The notes under the pieces were generated by a model, which saw nothing but the letters and a program-made list of their open reading frames with translations, did no database searches and was not told the DNA's origin. This document shows positions 52,599 through 60,817 of a stretch of 64,000 nucleotides of DNA, piece after piece (within the stretch, counting starts at the first letter, position 1; each line of letters begins with the position of its first letter). The position numbers and the translations under genes are program-made. The stretch comes from NCEH01 sp043195135 (GTDB taxonomy: Bacteria; Pseudomonadota; Alphaproteobacteria; Rhizobiales; Xanthobacteraceae). Location of the stretch: the NCBI RefSeq assembly GCF_043195135.1, contig NZ_JBAFWP010000005.1; one strand, written 5' to 3'.

Positions 52599-53471
52599 TC
52601 AAGTGGCGTAGGAACCGAACAAGCCGTTCGGCCGCAGGTAGAGCACGCCGATCAGCACGAAGAAGGCCACCGCATCGCGCAGCGATGAGGAGACATAGCC
52701 GGTCACCAGCGCCTCGAGCACGCCGAGCGCGAGGCCGACCGCGATCACCGCCTCGAAATAGCGGTTGCCCGCCACGAGCATGCAGATGAACGCCTTCAAC
52801 CCGTACAGAAGCCCGACGAAGGCGGAGGCGGAGCCGTACAGCGATCCCACCGCCACGGCGGCGAGCCCCGCCATGGTCGAGGCGAACCAGAAGGTGATCT
52901 GGCACACGCGCCGCACGTCCACACCAAACGCAGCGGCGACATCCGGGCGCTCGGCGATCGCCCGCGTCGCCCGGCCGATGTGCGTGCGCCGCACATACAG
53001 GCTCGCCAGCGCCAGCAGCACCGCGCACAGGCCGAGGCAGAACATCTGGCGCAAGGTGAGCAGCACCGGGCCGATTTCGTAGAACCGCGCCGGCAGCAGG
53101 CGCGGATAGGGGATCGGATCGGGACCGACGATCACCGCCATGCCGTTCTGGAGGATGACCGAAACGCCGAGCGTCGCGATCAGGGTCGTCAGCACGTCCC
53201 GCCCGCGCAAGGGGGCCACCACCGTGCGCTCGATGATCGCGCCGATGGCGGTGGAGCCCACCGCCCCGCCGAGCAGGGCCACCGCCAGCCCGCCGCCGGG
53301 CACGAACCCCGCCGCCACCATGCCGGTGAACATGCCGATCATGAACACGTCGGGATGGGCGAACTGGATCACGCGCAGCACCGTGAAGGCCAATGCGAAA
53401 CCCACCGCGACGACGGCATAAGTACTGCCGATCACCAGGCCGTTGCTGAGTTGTTGCAGGAAAAGATCCAT
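52599..53471 (-). CDS. livH: Branched-chain-type ABC permease, LivH
   Basis: The 290-residue protein starts LQQLSNGLVIGSTYAVVAVG, typical of LivH, with about eight hydrophobic segments and the loop RAIAERPDVAAAFGVDVRRV (about residue 180). It is 12 bases upstream of livM and 12 bases downstream of livF. Confidence 0.88.
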   Translation of the reverse strand: MDLFLQQLSNGLVIGSTYAVVAVGFALAFTVLRVIQFAHPDVFMIGMFTGMVAAGFVPGGGLAVALLGGAVGSTAIGAIIERTVVAPLRGRDVLTTLIATLGVSVILQNGMAVIVGPDPIPYPRLLPARFYEIGPVLLTLRQMFCLGLCAVLLALASLYVRRTHIGRATRAIAERPDVAAAFGVDVRRVCQITFWFASTMAGLAAVAVGSLYGSASAFVGLLYGLKAFICMLVAGNRYFEAVIAVGLALGVLEALVTGYVSSSLRDAVAFFVLIGVLYLRPNGLFGSYAT

Positions 53472-53483
53472 CTCGACGCCGTC

Positions 53484-54206
53484 CTATGCGCTGCCGCCCA
53501 GGAACACGTCCTGCACGCTTTCCTTGCCGGCGATCTCCGCCGCCGGGCCGGCTTCGACCACGCGCCCGAGCTCCAGCAGATAGGCGAAGTGGGCGACCTT
53601 CAGCGACTGGCGCGCGTTCTGCTCCACCATCAGCACCGCGATGCCCATCGTGTTGATCTCTCGGGCCAGGGCAAACACGTCGCGCACCACGATGGGCGCG
53701 AGGCCGAGCGAGGGCTCGTCCATCAGCAGCAGGCGCGGGCTCGACACCAGCGCGCGGGCGATGGCCACCATCTGCTGCTCGCCGCCGCTGAGGGAACCCG
53801 CCAGCTGGTGGCGCCGCTCGGCGAGCCGGGGAAACCGCTCGAACATCTCGCCGATGCGGCGCTCGACCATGGCCTGGTCGCGAACCTCGAACGCCCCCAT
53901 GCGGAGATTGTCGAGCACCGTCATGGTGTTCCACAATTGCCGCGCTTCCGGCACCCAGGCGATGCCGAGCTGGTGAATCTGGTGCGGCCGCAGGCGCAGC
54001 AGATCGCGGTGGCCGTCGAAGCGGATGCTGCCGCCGCGCGGCTTCAGCAGCCCCATGATCGTCTTGATGATGGTGGTCTTGCCGGCGCCGTTGGCGCCCA
54101 GGATGACCCGCAGTTCGCCCGGCTCGATCTCCAGCGATACGCCGTCGACCGCCGGGACGGAGCCGTAGGAGACGGCGAGCCCTTCGATTTTCAGAAGCGC
54201 GCTCAA
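53484..54206 (-). CDS. livF: Branched-chain-type ABC ATPase, LivF
   Basis: Walker A GANGAGKTT (about residues 38-46), signature LSGGEQQM (about 143), Walker B LLMDEPS, and AVLMVEQNARQSL of the switch region are all present. The 240-residue length is that of LivF. It overlaps the livG stop by four bases. Confidence 0.9.
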   Translation of the reverse strand: MSALLKIEGLAVSYGSVPAVDGVSLEIEPGELRVILGANGAGKTTIIKTIMGLLKPRGGSIRFDGHRDLLRLRPHQIHQLGIAWVPEARQLWNTMTVLDNLRMGAFEVRDQAMVERRIGEMFERFPRLAERRHQLAGSLSGGEQQMVAIARALVSSPRLLLMDEPSLGLAPIVVRDVFALAREINTMGIAVLMVEQNARQSLKVAHFAYLLELGRVVEAGPAAEIAGKESVQDVFLGGSA

Positions 54207-54958
54207 TCGTCCACCCCCAGATAGGCTTCGATCACCTTGGGATCGGCGCGGATCTCGGCGGGCAGGCCCTCGGCGATCTTCTGGCCGAAGCTGATCACCA
54301 CGATGCGGTCGGAGGCGGACATGACGACGTTCATGTTGTGCTCGATCAGCAGCAGCGCGATGCCGCGTTCGCGCAAGCGATCGATCATCTCGATCACTGC
54401 GTGCGCCTCCCGCGCCACCATGCCGGCGGTCGGTTCGTCGAGGATCAGCAGCCGCGGCTGGAGCCCGAGCGCGCGCGCGATCTCCACCCGCCGCTGATCG
54501 CCATAGGGCAATTCCCCCGGCATGCGGAACCGGTTCGCGCCGACCCCGACCCAGTCCAGCAGCGCCTCCGCGCGCTCGACCATCACCCGGCGGTCCGTGC
54601 GGTCCCGCGACGTGTAGGCGAGCGCGTCGAACACGCCGGAGCGTGTGCCGGCCACCTGGCCGATCATCACGTTTTCCAGCGCATTGAGATGCCCGAACAG
54701 GCGGATGTTCTGGAACGTGCGGGCGATGCCCATGGCCGCCAGGCGATGCGGCGCGGCGCCCGTGATGTCCTTGCCATCGAGCACCACCGTGCCGAAATCC
54801 GGCTTGAGCACGCCGGTAATCAGGTTGAACAAGGTGGTCTTTCCGGCGCCGTTGGGGCCGACCACGGAGACCACCTCGCCGGCCCCCACCGAGAACGTCA
54901 CGTCATTGACGGCGACCAGGCCGCCGAAGCGCCGCGTAAGCTGGCTGATCTCAAGCAC
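54203..54958 (-). CDS. livG: Branched-chain-type ABC ATPase, LivG
   Basis: Walker A GPNGAGKTT (about residues 34-42), the family block GIARTFQNIRLF, the signature-region GDQRRVEIARAL (LSGG is replaced by LPYGDQ), Walker B LLILDEPTAG, and LLLIEHNMNVVM are present. It lies three bases after the binding protein gene. Confidence 0.88.
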   Translation of the reverse strand: MLEISQLTRRFGGLVAVNDVTFSVGAGEVVSVVGPNGAGKTTLFNLITGVLKPDFGTVVLDGKDITGAAPHRLAAMGIARTFQNIRLFGHLNALENVMIGQVAGTRSGVFDALAYTSRDRTDRRVMVERAEALLDWVGVGANRFRMPGELPYGDQRRVEIARALGLQPRLLILDEPTAGMVAREAHAVIEMIDRLRERGIALLLIEHNMNVVMSASDRIVVISFGQKIAEGLPAEIRADPKVIEAYLGVDD

Positions 54959-54961
54959 GGC

Positions 54962-56134
54962 TCAGATCGCGGTATAGGTGCCGCGGCCGGTGATCTCGAT
55001 CGCGACCACGTTTGGCGTATTGTTGTTGCCGCTCGGCGGATTGTGGAACGTCATGTGGGTGCCGAGCGGGGATACGAAATCCAGCTCCGCCAGCGCTTCC
55101 TGTAGCTTCGCCCGCGAGGGGGCGCCGGCCTTCTTCAGCGCTTCCGCGATGGTGGAAAGCGCATCCGCGCCATAGGTGGAGAAGGAGGTTGCTTCCTGGG
55201 AGAACTTCGCCTTGTACCGATCGATGAAGGTCTTCACCGAGGGCGTGGGCGAGGCGAGGTCCTGCGCGAGCCACGTGTAGCAGCCCTTGATCTCGCCGTG
55301 GGTGCCGTCCCAATAGACCGGATCCTGAAACGAGCCGAAGCCGGTCATCAGGGGCACGGTGAAGCCCGCCTCCCGGATCTGGGACGTGACCTTCACCCCG
55401 TCGCCGGTGGCGGCGGCGACGAAGATGGCGTCAGGCTTTTTGCTGCGGATGGTCGCGAGCTGGGCCGAGAAATCCTGGTCGCCGGCGCGGAACGCTTCGA
55501 ATGCCACGACTTCGTAGCCCAACTCCTGCGCCAGCGCCTTGCAGGTCTGCGCGTCGCCCGCCTGTCCGTCCTGCGTCTGGTCGTAGATCACCCCCAGGCG
55601 CTTGAACGGCACCTTCCCATGCACCTTGCGCAGCAGCACCGGGATCGCCGTCTCGGAGACCGGATTCACCCGGTAGGACCAGATGTTCCATTGCTTGACC
55701 GGCGCGCCCGAGCCCGCGCCCACGAGCGGAATCTGCAGCTGTCCGGCGGCCGGGACCGAGGGCACATAGCCGACCGAGTTGGACGGGCCGATCACTGCGA
55801 GCACGTCCGCATTGGACGCCGCCTGGCGCAGCAGCGTGATCGCCTGCTGCGGATCGTTGGCCATGTCCTCGGTGGCGATTTCGATGCGGTAGGTCGTGCC
55901 GCCGAGGGTGAGGCCGGCGGCGTTGATGTCATCGGCGACGAGCTGCGCCCCATCCCGCGCGCGCCAGCCATAGGGCGAGGACGGCCCGGTGATCGCCTGA
56001 ATGCTGCTCACCCGCAGGATCGCGGGCTGGGCCCGCCCGATGGTCGGGGGCATGGCCAACCCGAGGACGGTGCCGGCGGCGAGGCGGCCGAAGCCTCGCC
56101 GGCTGATGCGGAACGCAGTCTGATCGTTGGTCAT
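54962..56134 (-). CDS. Liv-type substrate-binding protein with Tat signal
   Basis: The N-terminus FRISRRGFGRLAAGTVLGLA is a twin-arginine signal, unusual for this family, followed by the type I periplasmic-binding fold (SGPSSPYGWRARDGAQLVAD, GPSNSVGYVPSVPAAGQLQI, GSGAPVKQWNIWSYRVNP). Length 390 is normal. First gene of the eight-gene minus-strand operon (56134 to 49562). An ACTGT-type motif lies 138 bases upstream. The ligand is likely a polar amide or ureide, given the enzymes encoded behind it. Confidence 0.87.
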   Translation of the reverse strand: MTNDQTAFRISRRGFGRLAAGTVLGLAMPPTIGRAQPAILRVSSIQAITGPSSPYGWRARDGAQLVADDINAAGLTLGGTTYRIEIATEDMANDPQQAITLLRQAASNADVLAVIGPSNSVGYVPSVPAAGQLQIPLVGAGSGAPVKQWNIWSYRVNPVSETAIPVLLRKVHGKVPFKRLGVIYDQTQDGQAGDAQTCKALAQELGYEVVAFEAFRAGDQDFSAQLATIRSKKPDAIFVAAATGDGVKVTSQIREAGFTVPLMTGFGSFQDPVYWDGTHGEIKGCYTWLAQDLASPTPSVKTFIDRYKAKFSQEATSFSTYGADALSTIAEALKKAGAPSRAKLQEALAELDFVSPLGTHMTFHNPPSGNNNTPNVVAIEITGRGTYTAI

Positions 56135-56271
56135 GGGGATTCTCTAAACCTTCCGCTGCTTGCGGTTTGGCGACCTCCGGAGCGCGAATACAGGGCCGCA
56201 TCTCGGCGATCCCTGCCCCACTCGCTCGGCTGATCTTATTTTGCACAGGGCGAGGTAAAATCGCAGCACAA

Positions 56272-56290
56272 ATTGTAGACAGTTTACAAT
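56272..56290. promoter_or_regulatory. Putative GntR operator C (ATTGTA-GACAGTT-TACAAT)
   Basis: An ATTGTA/TACAAT dyad contains, on the minus strand, ACTGTCTACAAT. It lies upstream of the liv-type operon in the 614-base divergent region 56135-56748. That region holds no supported gene and also contains operator D. Confidence 0.6.
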
Positions 56291-56574
56291 GAATTTTTGT
56301 GCAGCCGGGCTGATATCCATGCAGCGAGAGCGACGCACGGCCTGCGTTTTTTCGGGGGCAGACCGATTGCCCGGGCGAACACGCACGGCCAAGACATTCA
56401 AGCGTCTTTATATTCCGGATGCTTACCTCTGCCCGCAAGCCGGCGCATTCGACCGCATCGAAGACAGATCAGCCATGTAAACGCGGCCCGCAACGGAGCC
56501 CAGCCGCGCGGTGGCGGAGGCCTCCGGCCAGCTGCGTCGTCGTGCCGGACCGCGGCGGAAATCCGCCATTGTAA

Positions 56575-56586
56575 ATTGTCAACAGT
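56575..56586. promoter_or_regulatory. Putative GntR operator D (minus-strand ACTGTTGACAAT)
   Basis: ATTGTCAACAGT (reverse ACTGTTGACAAT) is preceded by ATTGTAA and lies about 160 bases before the asparaginase-like gene. It is the second motif copy in this divergent region, with about 300 bases between copies. Confidence 0.6.
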
Positions 56587-56748
56587 CGTCCTAACGTTTT
56601 TGCGCGCTCCTGGCGCGAGGGAGATCCGCCTTGCAGACGGCGGCCTTGCGGGCCGCGGAGCCGAACAGTCAGGACGACGCCTCGCCCCCGCCCGGTCTCG
56701 CTCGGCAGGCGGGCGGGCCATCACCCCATCAAGGACGGAAGCGGAAAT

Positions 56749-57753
56749 ATGACGTCTTCTCTTCCCCGGGTCGCCGTGATCGGGACCGGCGGCACGATTT
56801 CCTCGTGGGCCCAGTCCACCCTGGACACCATGGACTACCCGGAATTCGGCGAGAAACGGCCCGTCGGCGAGATCCTGGAGCAGGTGAAGGAAGCGCGGCT
56901 GGTGGCCGATCCCCTGCCCGTCCCCTTCCGCTCGGTGGGCAGCACGGCCATCGGCCCGGCGGACTGGGTGGCGCTTCGCGAACGGGTGCATGCGACCGCC
57001 GCGAGCGAGCCGGATCTCGCCGGCTTCGTCATCCTGCACGGAACCGCGACGCTGGAGGAGACCGCCTTCTTCCTGAACCTCACCCTCGCCATTCCCCAGA
57101 CCGTCGTGCTGGTCGGCGCGCAGCGGCCGGCGAGCGCGCTCGGCAGCGATGCCGGCATCAATCTCGTCAATGCCTTGCGCGTGGCGGGCTCGCCCTTGGC
57201 CCGTGGGCTCGGCGTGCTGGTGGTGCTGAACGACGAGATCCACGCGGCGCGCGACGTGGTGAAGACCTCCACCTATCGCCAGCACACCTTCCGCTCGCTG
57301 GATTTCGGCGCGCTCGGCCATGTCGATGGGGACGGCATCCACATCTATCGCGCGCCCACGCCCGCCCATGCGCCCGACGGCGAGTTCTCGACGCTCGCGA
57401 CCATCGTCCTGCCGCGCGTCGATATCCTGATGTCCTATGCCGGGGCGGACGCAACTTTCATCGACGCTGCGATCGCCGCGGGGGCGCGCGGGCTCGTGTC
57501 CGCCGGCCTCGCGCCGGGCCTCGTCACGCCGGCGGAACGCGTCGCCTACGAACGGGCGGTCGCGTCCGGCATCGTGGTCGTCCAATGCACCCGCGCCGCG
57601 AGCGGACGGGTGGGGCGGCGGCGCTATCTCCAGGAGGCGGGGATCATCGCGGGTGAGGATTTCAGCCCGCAGAAGGCCCGCATCCTGCTGTCCCTGGCGT
57701 TGGCGCGGACCGATGACCGCGCGGAGATCGCCGCCATCTTCGCCCGCTGCTGA
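56749..57753 (+). CDS. Asparaginase-family hydrolase lacking the catalytic Asp
   Basis: The type I/II asparaginase fold has the first nucleophile motif GTGGTIS (residues 12-18) and Lys 172 in VVKTSTYR. The second catalytic motif, HGTDT in asparaginases, reads HGTAT (residues 97-101), so the Asp of the Thr-Lys-Asp relay is Ala. The rest (ETAFFLNLTLAIPQTVVLVG, GAQRPASALGSDAGINL) is well conserved. The enzyme may have altered specificity, for example towards other beta-amides, rather than being dead. First gene of the operon with the second hydantoinase and a metallochaperone, and downstream of operator D. Confidence 0.82.
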   Translation: MTSSLPRVAVIGTGGTISSWAQSTLDTMDYPEFGEKRPVGEILEQVKEARLVADPLPVPFRSVGSTAIGPADWVALRERVHATAASEPDLAGFVILHGTATLEETAFFLNLTLAIPQTVVLVGAQRPASALGSDAGINLVNALRVAGSPLARGLGVLVVLNDEIHAARDVVKTSTYRQHTFRSLDFGALGHVDGDGIHIYRAPTPAHAPDGEFSTLATIVLPRVDILMSYAGADATFIDAAIAAGARGLVSAGLAPGLVTPAERVAYERAVASGIVVVQCTRAASGRVGRRRYLQEAGIIAGEDFSPQKARILLSLALARTDDRAEIAAIFARC

Positions 57754-57782
57754 CACCGCCCCGCTGCTCCATGGGAAAACAG

Positions 57783-59210
57783 ATGATCGATCTCGTGATC
57801 CGCGCCGATACGGTGATCACGCCGCACGGCGTCGGCGCCTATGACATCGCCGTCGCCGACGGCATCATCGTTGCGCTCCACGCGCCCGGCCCCCTGCCAG
57901 CGCCCGAGGGGGCACGGGTGATCGATGCGCGGGGCAAGATCGTGATGCCCGGCGGCATCGATCCCCACGTGCATTGCGCCTGGCCCATGCCGTTGCCGGA
58001 CGGGCCGCCCAGCTTCACGGAGCCGCCGTCGGTGGTCAGCCGCGCGGCCCTGTTCGGCGGCACCACCACGCTCATCGATTTCGCGCGCTGGACCCATGGC
58101 ACAACCATCCAGGGCACCATCGAGCGGCGCGACCAGGACTGGCGCGGCGCCTGCCATTGCGACTACGCCTATCACGTCATGGTGGAAGGCGACCTGCCGC
58201 CCGACATCCCCGGCCAGCTCGCGGAGACCATCCAGGCCGGCTATCCGACGATCAAGCTCTTCACCACGGACATCACCCCCAGCCGGCGCGGGCGGATGGT
58301 GGATTTCGGCGACATCTGGGAAGTCTTCCAGGTGCTTGCGGCCAATCGCGGCCTCGGCGTCATCCATGCCGAGGACAATGACATCGTCATGCACATGTAT
58401 GGCAAGCTGATCCGCGAGGGGCGCACGGGGTTCGAGAATTTGGCGGAGGTGCACAACACGCTCTCCGAGGATCTCTCGTTCCGCCGCATCATCCGCCTCG
58501 CGGAAAGCGTGCCCGGCACCGCGCTCTACATGATGCATGTCAGCGCCGCCACCGGGGTCGCGGCGGTACGCGAGGCGCGGGCCAGGGGCCTGCCCATCTA
58601 TGGCGAGACGCTGCACCAATACATGCTCTACAACAGCGCCGATTATCGCCGCCCCAACGGGCAGATCTACCACACCTACCCCTCGCTCAAATCGCCGGAG
58701 GATCAGGCCGCGCTGTGGGCCGGAACGCGCGACGGCACGATCCATGCGGTGGCGACGGACGAATTGTGCTGCAGCCTCGCGACCAAGGTCCAGGGCAGCC
58801 GCATCGACGACACCACCGGCGGGAATGCCGCGTGCGAGCCGCGGGTGGCGCTGATGTATACGGAAATGGTGGGGCGGCGGGGCTATGCCCTGACCCGGTT
58901 CGCCGATCTCGTCTCCACCAATGCCGCGAAGATCATGGGGCTCTACCCGCGCAAGGGCGCCATTGCCGTCGGGTCGGATGCCGACATCGTGGTGCTGGAT
59001 CCGGCGCTGCGGCGGGTGATCCGCAACGAGGATCTTCACGAGACCGATTACTCGCCCTGGGAAGGGCACGCCGTGGATGCGTGGCCGAGCCTCACCCTCC
59101 TGCGGGGGAAGGTGATGGTGGAGGACGGCCGCTTTTATGGCGCGCCCACCGACGGGCAATGGCTGCACCGGCGGATCGCGGACGACATCCTCGCGGGGCC
59201 GGCCTTGTGA
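57783..59210 (+). CDS. Hydantoinase/dihydropyrimidinase, paralogue 2
   Basis: The metal motif DPHVHCA (two His near residue 63), the carboxylated lysine in PTIKLFTTD (near 158), IHAEDND, MHVSAATG (about 245) and ATDELCC (about 325; the Asp ligand is present where paralogue 1 has SSDHC) are seen. The loop following the lysine is shorter and the C-terminus is normal. It diverges clearly from paralogues 1 and 3, so it likely has a different ring substrate. The start at 57783 is chosen because GGGA precedes it; 57771 is also in frame. The stop overlaps the GTG of the next gene. Confidence 0.85.
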   Translation: MIDLVIRADTVITPHGVGAYDIAVADGIIVALHAPGPLPAPEGARVIDARGKIVMPGGIDPHVHCAWPMPLPDGPPSFTEPPSVVSRAALFGGTTTLIDFARWTHGTTIQGTIERRDQDWRGACHCDYAYHVMVEGDLPPDIPGQLAETIQAGYPTIKLFTTDITPSRRGRMVDFGDIWEVFQVLAANRGLGVIHAEDNDIVMHMYGKLIREGRTGFENLAEVHNTLSEDLSFRRIIRLAESVPGTALYMMHVSAATGVAAVREARARGLPIYGETLHQYMLYNSADYRRPNGQIYHTYPSLKSPEDQAALWAGTRDGTIHAVATDELCCSLATKVQGSRIDDTTGGNAACEPRVALMYTEMVGRRGYALTRFADLVSTNAAKIMGLYPRKGAIAVGSDADIVVLDPALRRVIRNEDLHETDYSPWEGHAVDAWPSLTLLRGKVMVEDGRFYGAPTDGQWLHRRIADDILAGPAL

Positions 59211-60571
59211 CGCCGTCCGGCGGTGCCACGGCGGAGGACATGCGCGGCCTGATCGCCGAGTGCCTGATGCTCTGGGGGATCTGGGGGCGGTGCGCCGCGA
59301 CGGGGGGCGGGCTGGAGGTCCGCACCGTGTCGGGCGTTCGGGTTCGCGTCCGGCAAGCCCTTGCCGCCGAACGGCCGGCGCGCTGGATGCTGGAGAGTCT
59401 GGAAGGCCCCGGCGCCGCGCGCCCGCCCCGCCCGGCGGCCTCGGTGGCGGGCCTCCTCGGAGCCTTGCGCAAGGCGCTGGGCGCAGGAAATGCCGGGCCG
59501 GCGCTGCGGGTCGGCCGGCCGGAGCCCGTGGGCGAGCCGGCCGCGCTCCCCGCCGCCGACGACGCGGGCGCACGCCGCCCTTCCGCCCCGCCGCCGGGCT
59601 TAACGCCGGTGCTGGTGGTGACCGGATTTCTGGGCAGCGGAAAAACCACCTTCATCCGCAAGGTGTTGAGCGACCCCCGCTTCGCCCGCGCGGCGGTGAT
59701 CGTGAACGAGTTCGGGGAAATCGGGCTCGACCACGACATTTTGGCGAGCAGCAGCGATGCCCTGATCCGCCTCTCCACCGGCTGCCTGTGCTGCGCCGTG
59801 CGCAGCGATTTGATCGCGACCCTGCTGGACCTCGACGCCCGCCGCGCCCACGGGGAGATTGAGTTCGACCGCATCCTCATCGAGACCTCGGGCCTGGCGG
59901 ACCCGGTGCCGATCCTCCAGGCGCTTATGAGCGACCCGGCGGTGGCCGCGCGCTTCAGCCTCGAAGGGGTGCTGACCCTGGTGGACGCGGTTCACGGCCG
60001 CTCCACCTTGGCCGACCATGTGGAAGCGCGCCGCCAGGTGGCGGTGGCGGACCGCCTCCTCGTCACGAAGACCGATCTCGCGCCCGCCCCCGCCGGCCTG
60101 CTGGATGATCTGAACGCCCTCAACCCTTCCGCCGACAGGGTTTCGCACCCGCAAGAGGCGGCAGAAGGGCTGCTGTGCGGCCTCGGCGCCGCCCGCGTCC
60201 GCCGGCCGGACAAGGGACTGGCCGATCGGGGCGCGCGCCATTCCGGCGGATATGACGGCATCGCCGTGACCCGCGCGGCGCCCATCCCCGCCGTCGCCCT
60301 GACGCTGTTTCTCCAGGCCCTGGCGGATCACGCGGGCAGCCGGCTGCTGCGGCTCAAGGGCTTGGCTCTCATCGCCGAAATGCCGGGGCGGCCGGCGCTG
60401 ATCCATGGCGTGCAGCATGTGTTCGCGCCGCCGGAATGGCTCGATCGATGGCCGGACGGAGAGCGGCACACGCGCATGATGCTCATCGGCGCGTCTCTTC
60501 CCCCGCGCTGGCCGGGGCGGCTGCTGGAGGCGATCTGCGCGGATGTGCAGGCCGCCGGGGAAATATCCTGA
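59207..60571 (+). CDS. COG0523/CobW-type GTPase with N-terminal extension
   Basis: The GTPase part has Walker A VTGFLGSGKTT (about residue 140), Walker B-like ILIETSGLADP (about 220), the metal-binding CLCC (near 193) and LLVTKTDLAP. The C-terminal CobW_C domain (LRLKGLALIAEMPGRPALIH) ends near residue 450. Before the GTPase lies an extra about 130-residue segment with MLWGIWGRCAATGGG and a Pro/Ala-rich linker that I do not recognise. COG0523 proteins deliver zinc, cobalt or other metals to enzymes. Coupling to the hydantoinase by GTGA implies that it metallates that enzyme; this is inference. The GTG start has a weak ribosome site. Confidence 0.82.
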   Translation: MTPSGGATAEDMRGLIAECLMLWGIWGRCAATGGGLEVRTVSGVRVRVRQALAAERPARWMLESLEGPGAARPPRPAASVAGLLGALRKALGAGNAGPALRVGRPEPVGEPAALPAADDAGARRPSAPPPGLTPVLVVTGFLGSGKTTFIRKVLSDPRFARAAVIVNEFGEIGLDHDILASSSDALIRLSTGCLCCAVRSDLIATLLDLDARRAHGEIEFDRILIETSGLADPVPILQALMSDPAVAARFSLEGVLTLVDAVHGRSTLADHVEARRQVAVADRLLVTKTDLAPAPAGLLDDLNALNPSADRVSHPQEAAEGLLCGLGAARVRRPDKGLADRGARHSGGYDGIAVTRAAPIPAVALTLFLQALADHAGSRLLRLKGLALIAEMPGRPALIHGVQHVFAPPEWLDRWPDGERHTRMMLIGASLPPRWPGRLLEAICADVQAAGEIS

Positions 60572-60680
60572 ATCCGAAATTCGGAAATTTTCTTGCGAAA
60601 GCTCCGGCGCGGCGGGACCGGGGGTGCTTTCTTCGACCGGCTCGCCTCAAACCCATGTAAAACAAGGGGCCGTCGGGAAA

Positions 60681-60696
60681 TGTTTCACGTGAAACA
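60681..60696. promoter_or_regulatory. parS: parS centromere site, TGTTTCACGTGAAACA
   Basis: This is a perfect 16-bp palindrome identical to the consensus ParB-binding parS sequence of bacterial chromosomes. It lies in the intergenic space (60572-60817) between convergent genes. Chromosomal parS sites usually cluster near the origin. No parA or parB gene is in the window. Confidence 0.85.
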
Positions 60697-60817
60697 CTTG
60701 GCGCCTACGGAGGAATATGAGGTTTGAAAGCTCCTCCGCGCGACGAAACCGCAATTTCCGCGAATTTCAGCCAGATGCGCGACGATGAACGTCAGGATAG
60801 CCCGATTTTGCCCGCGC

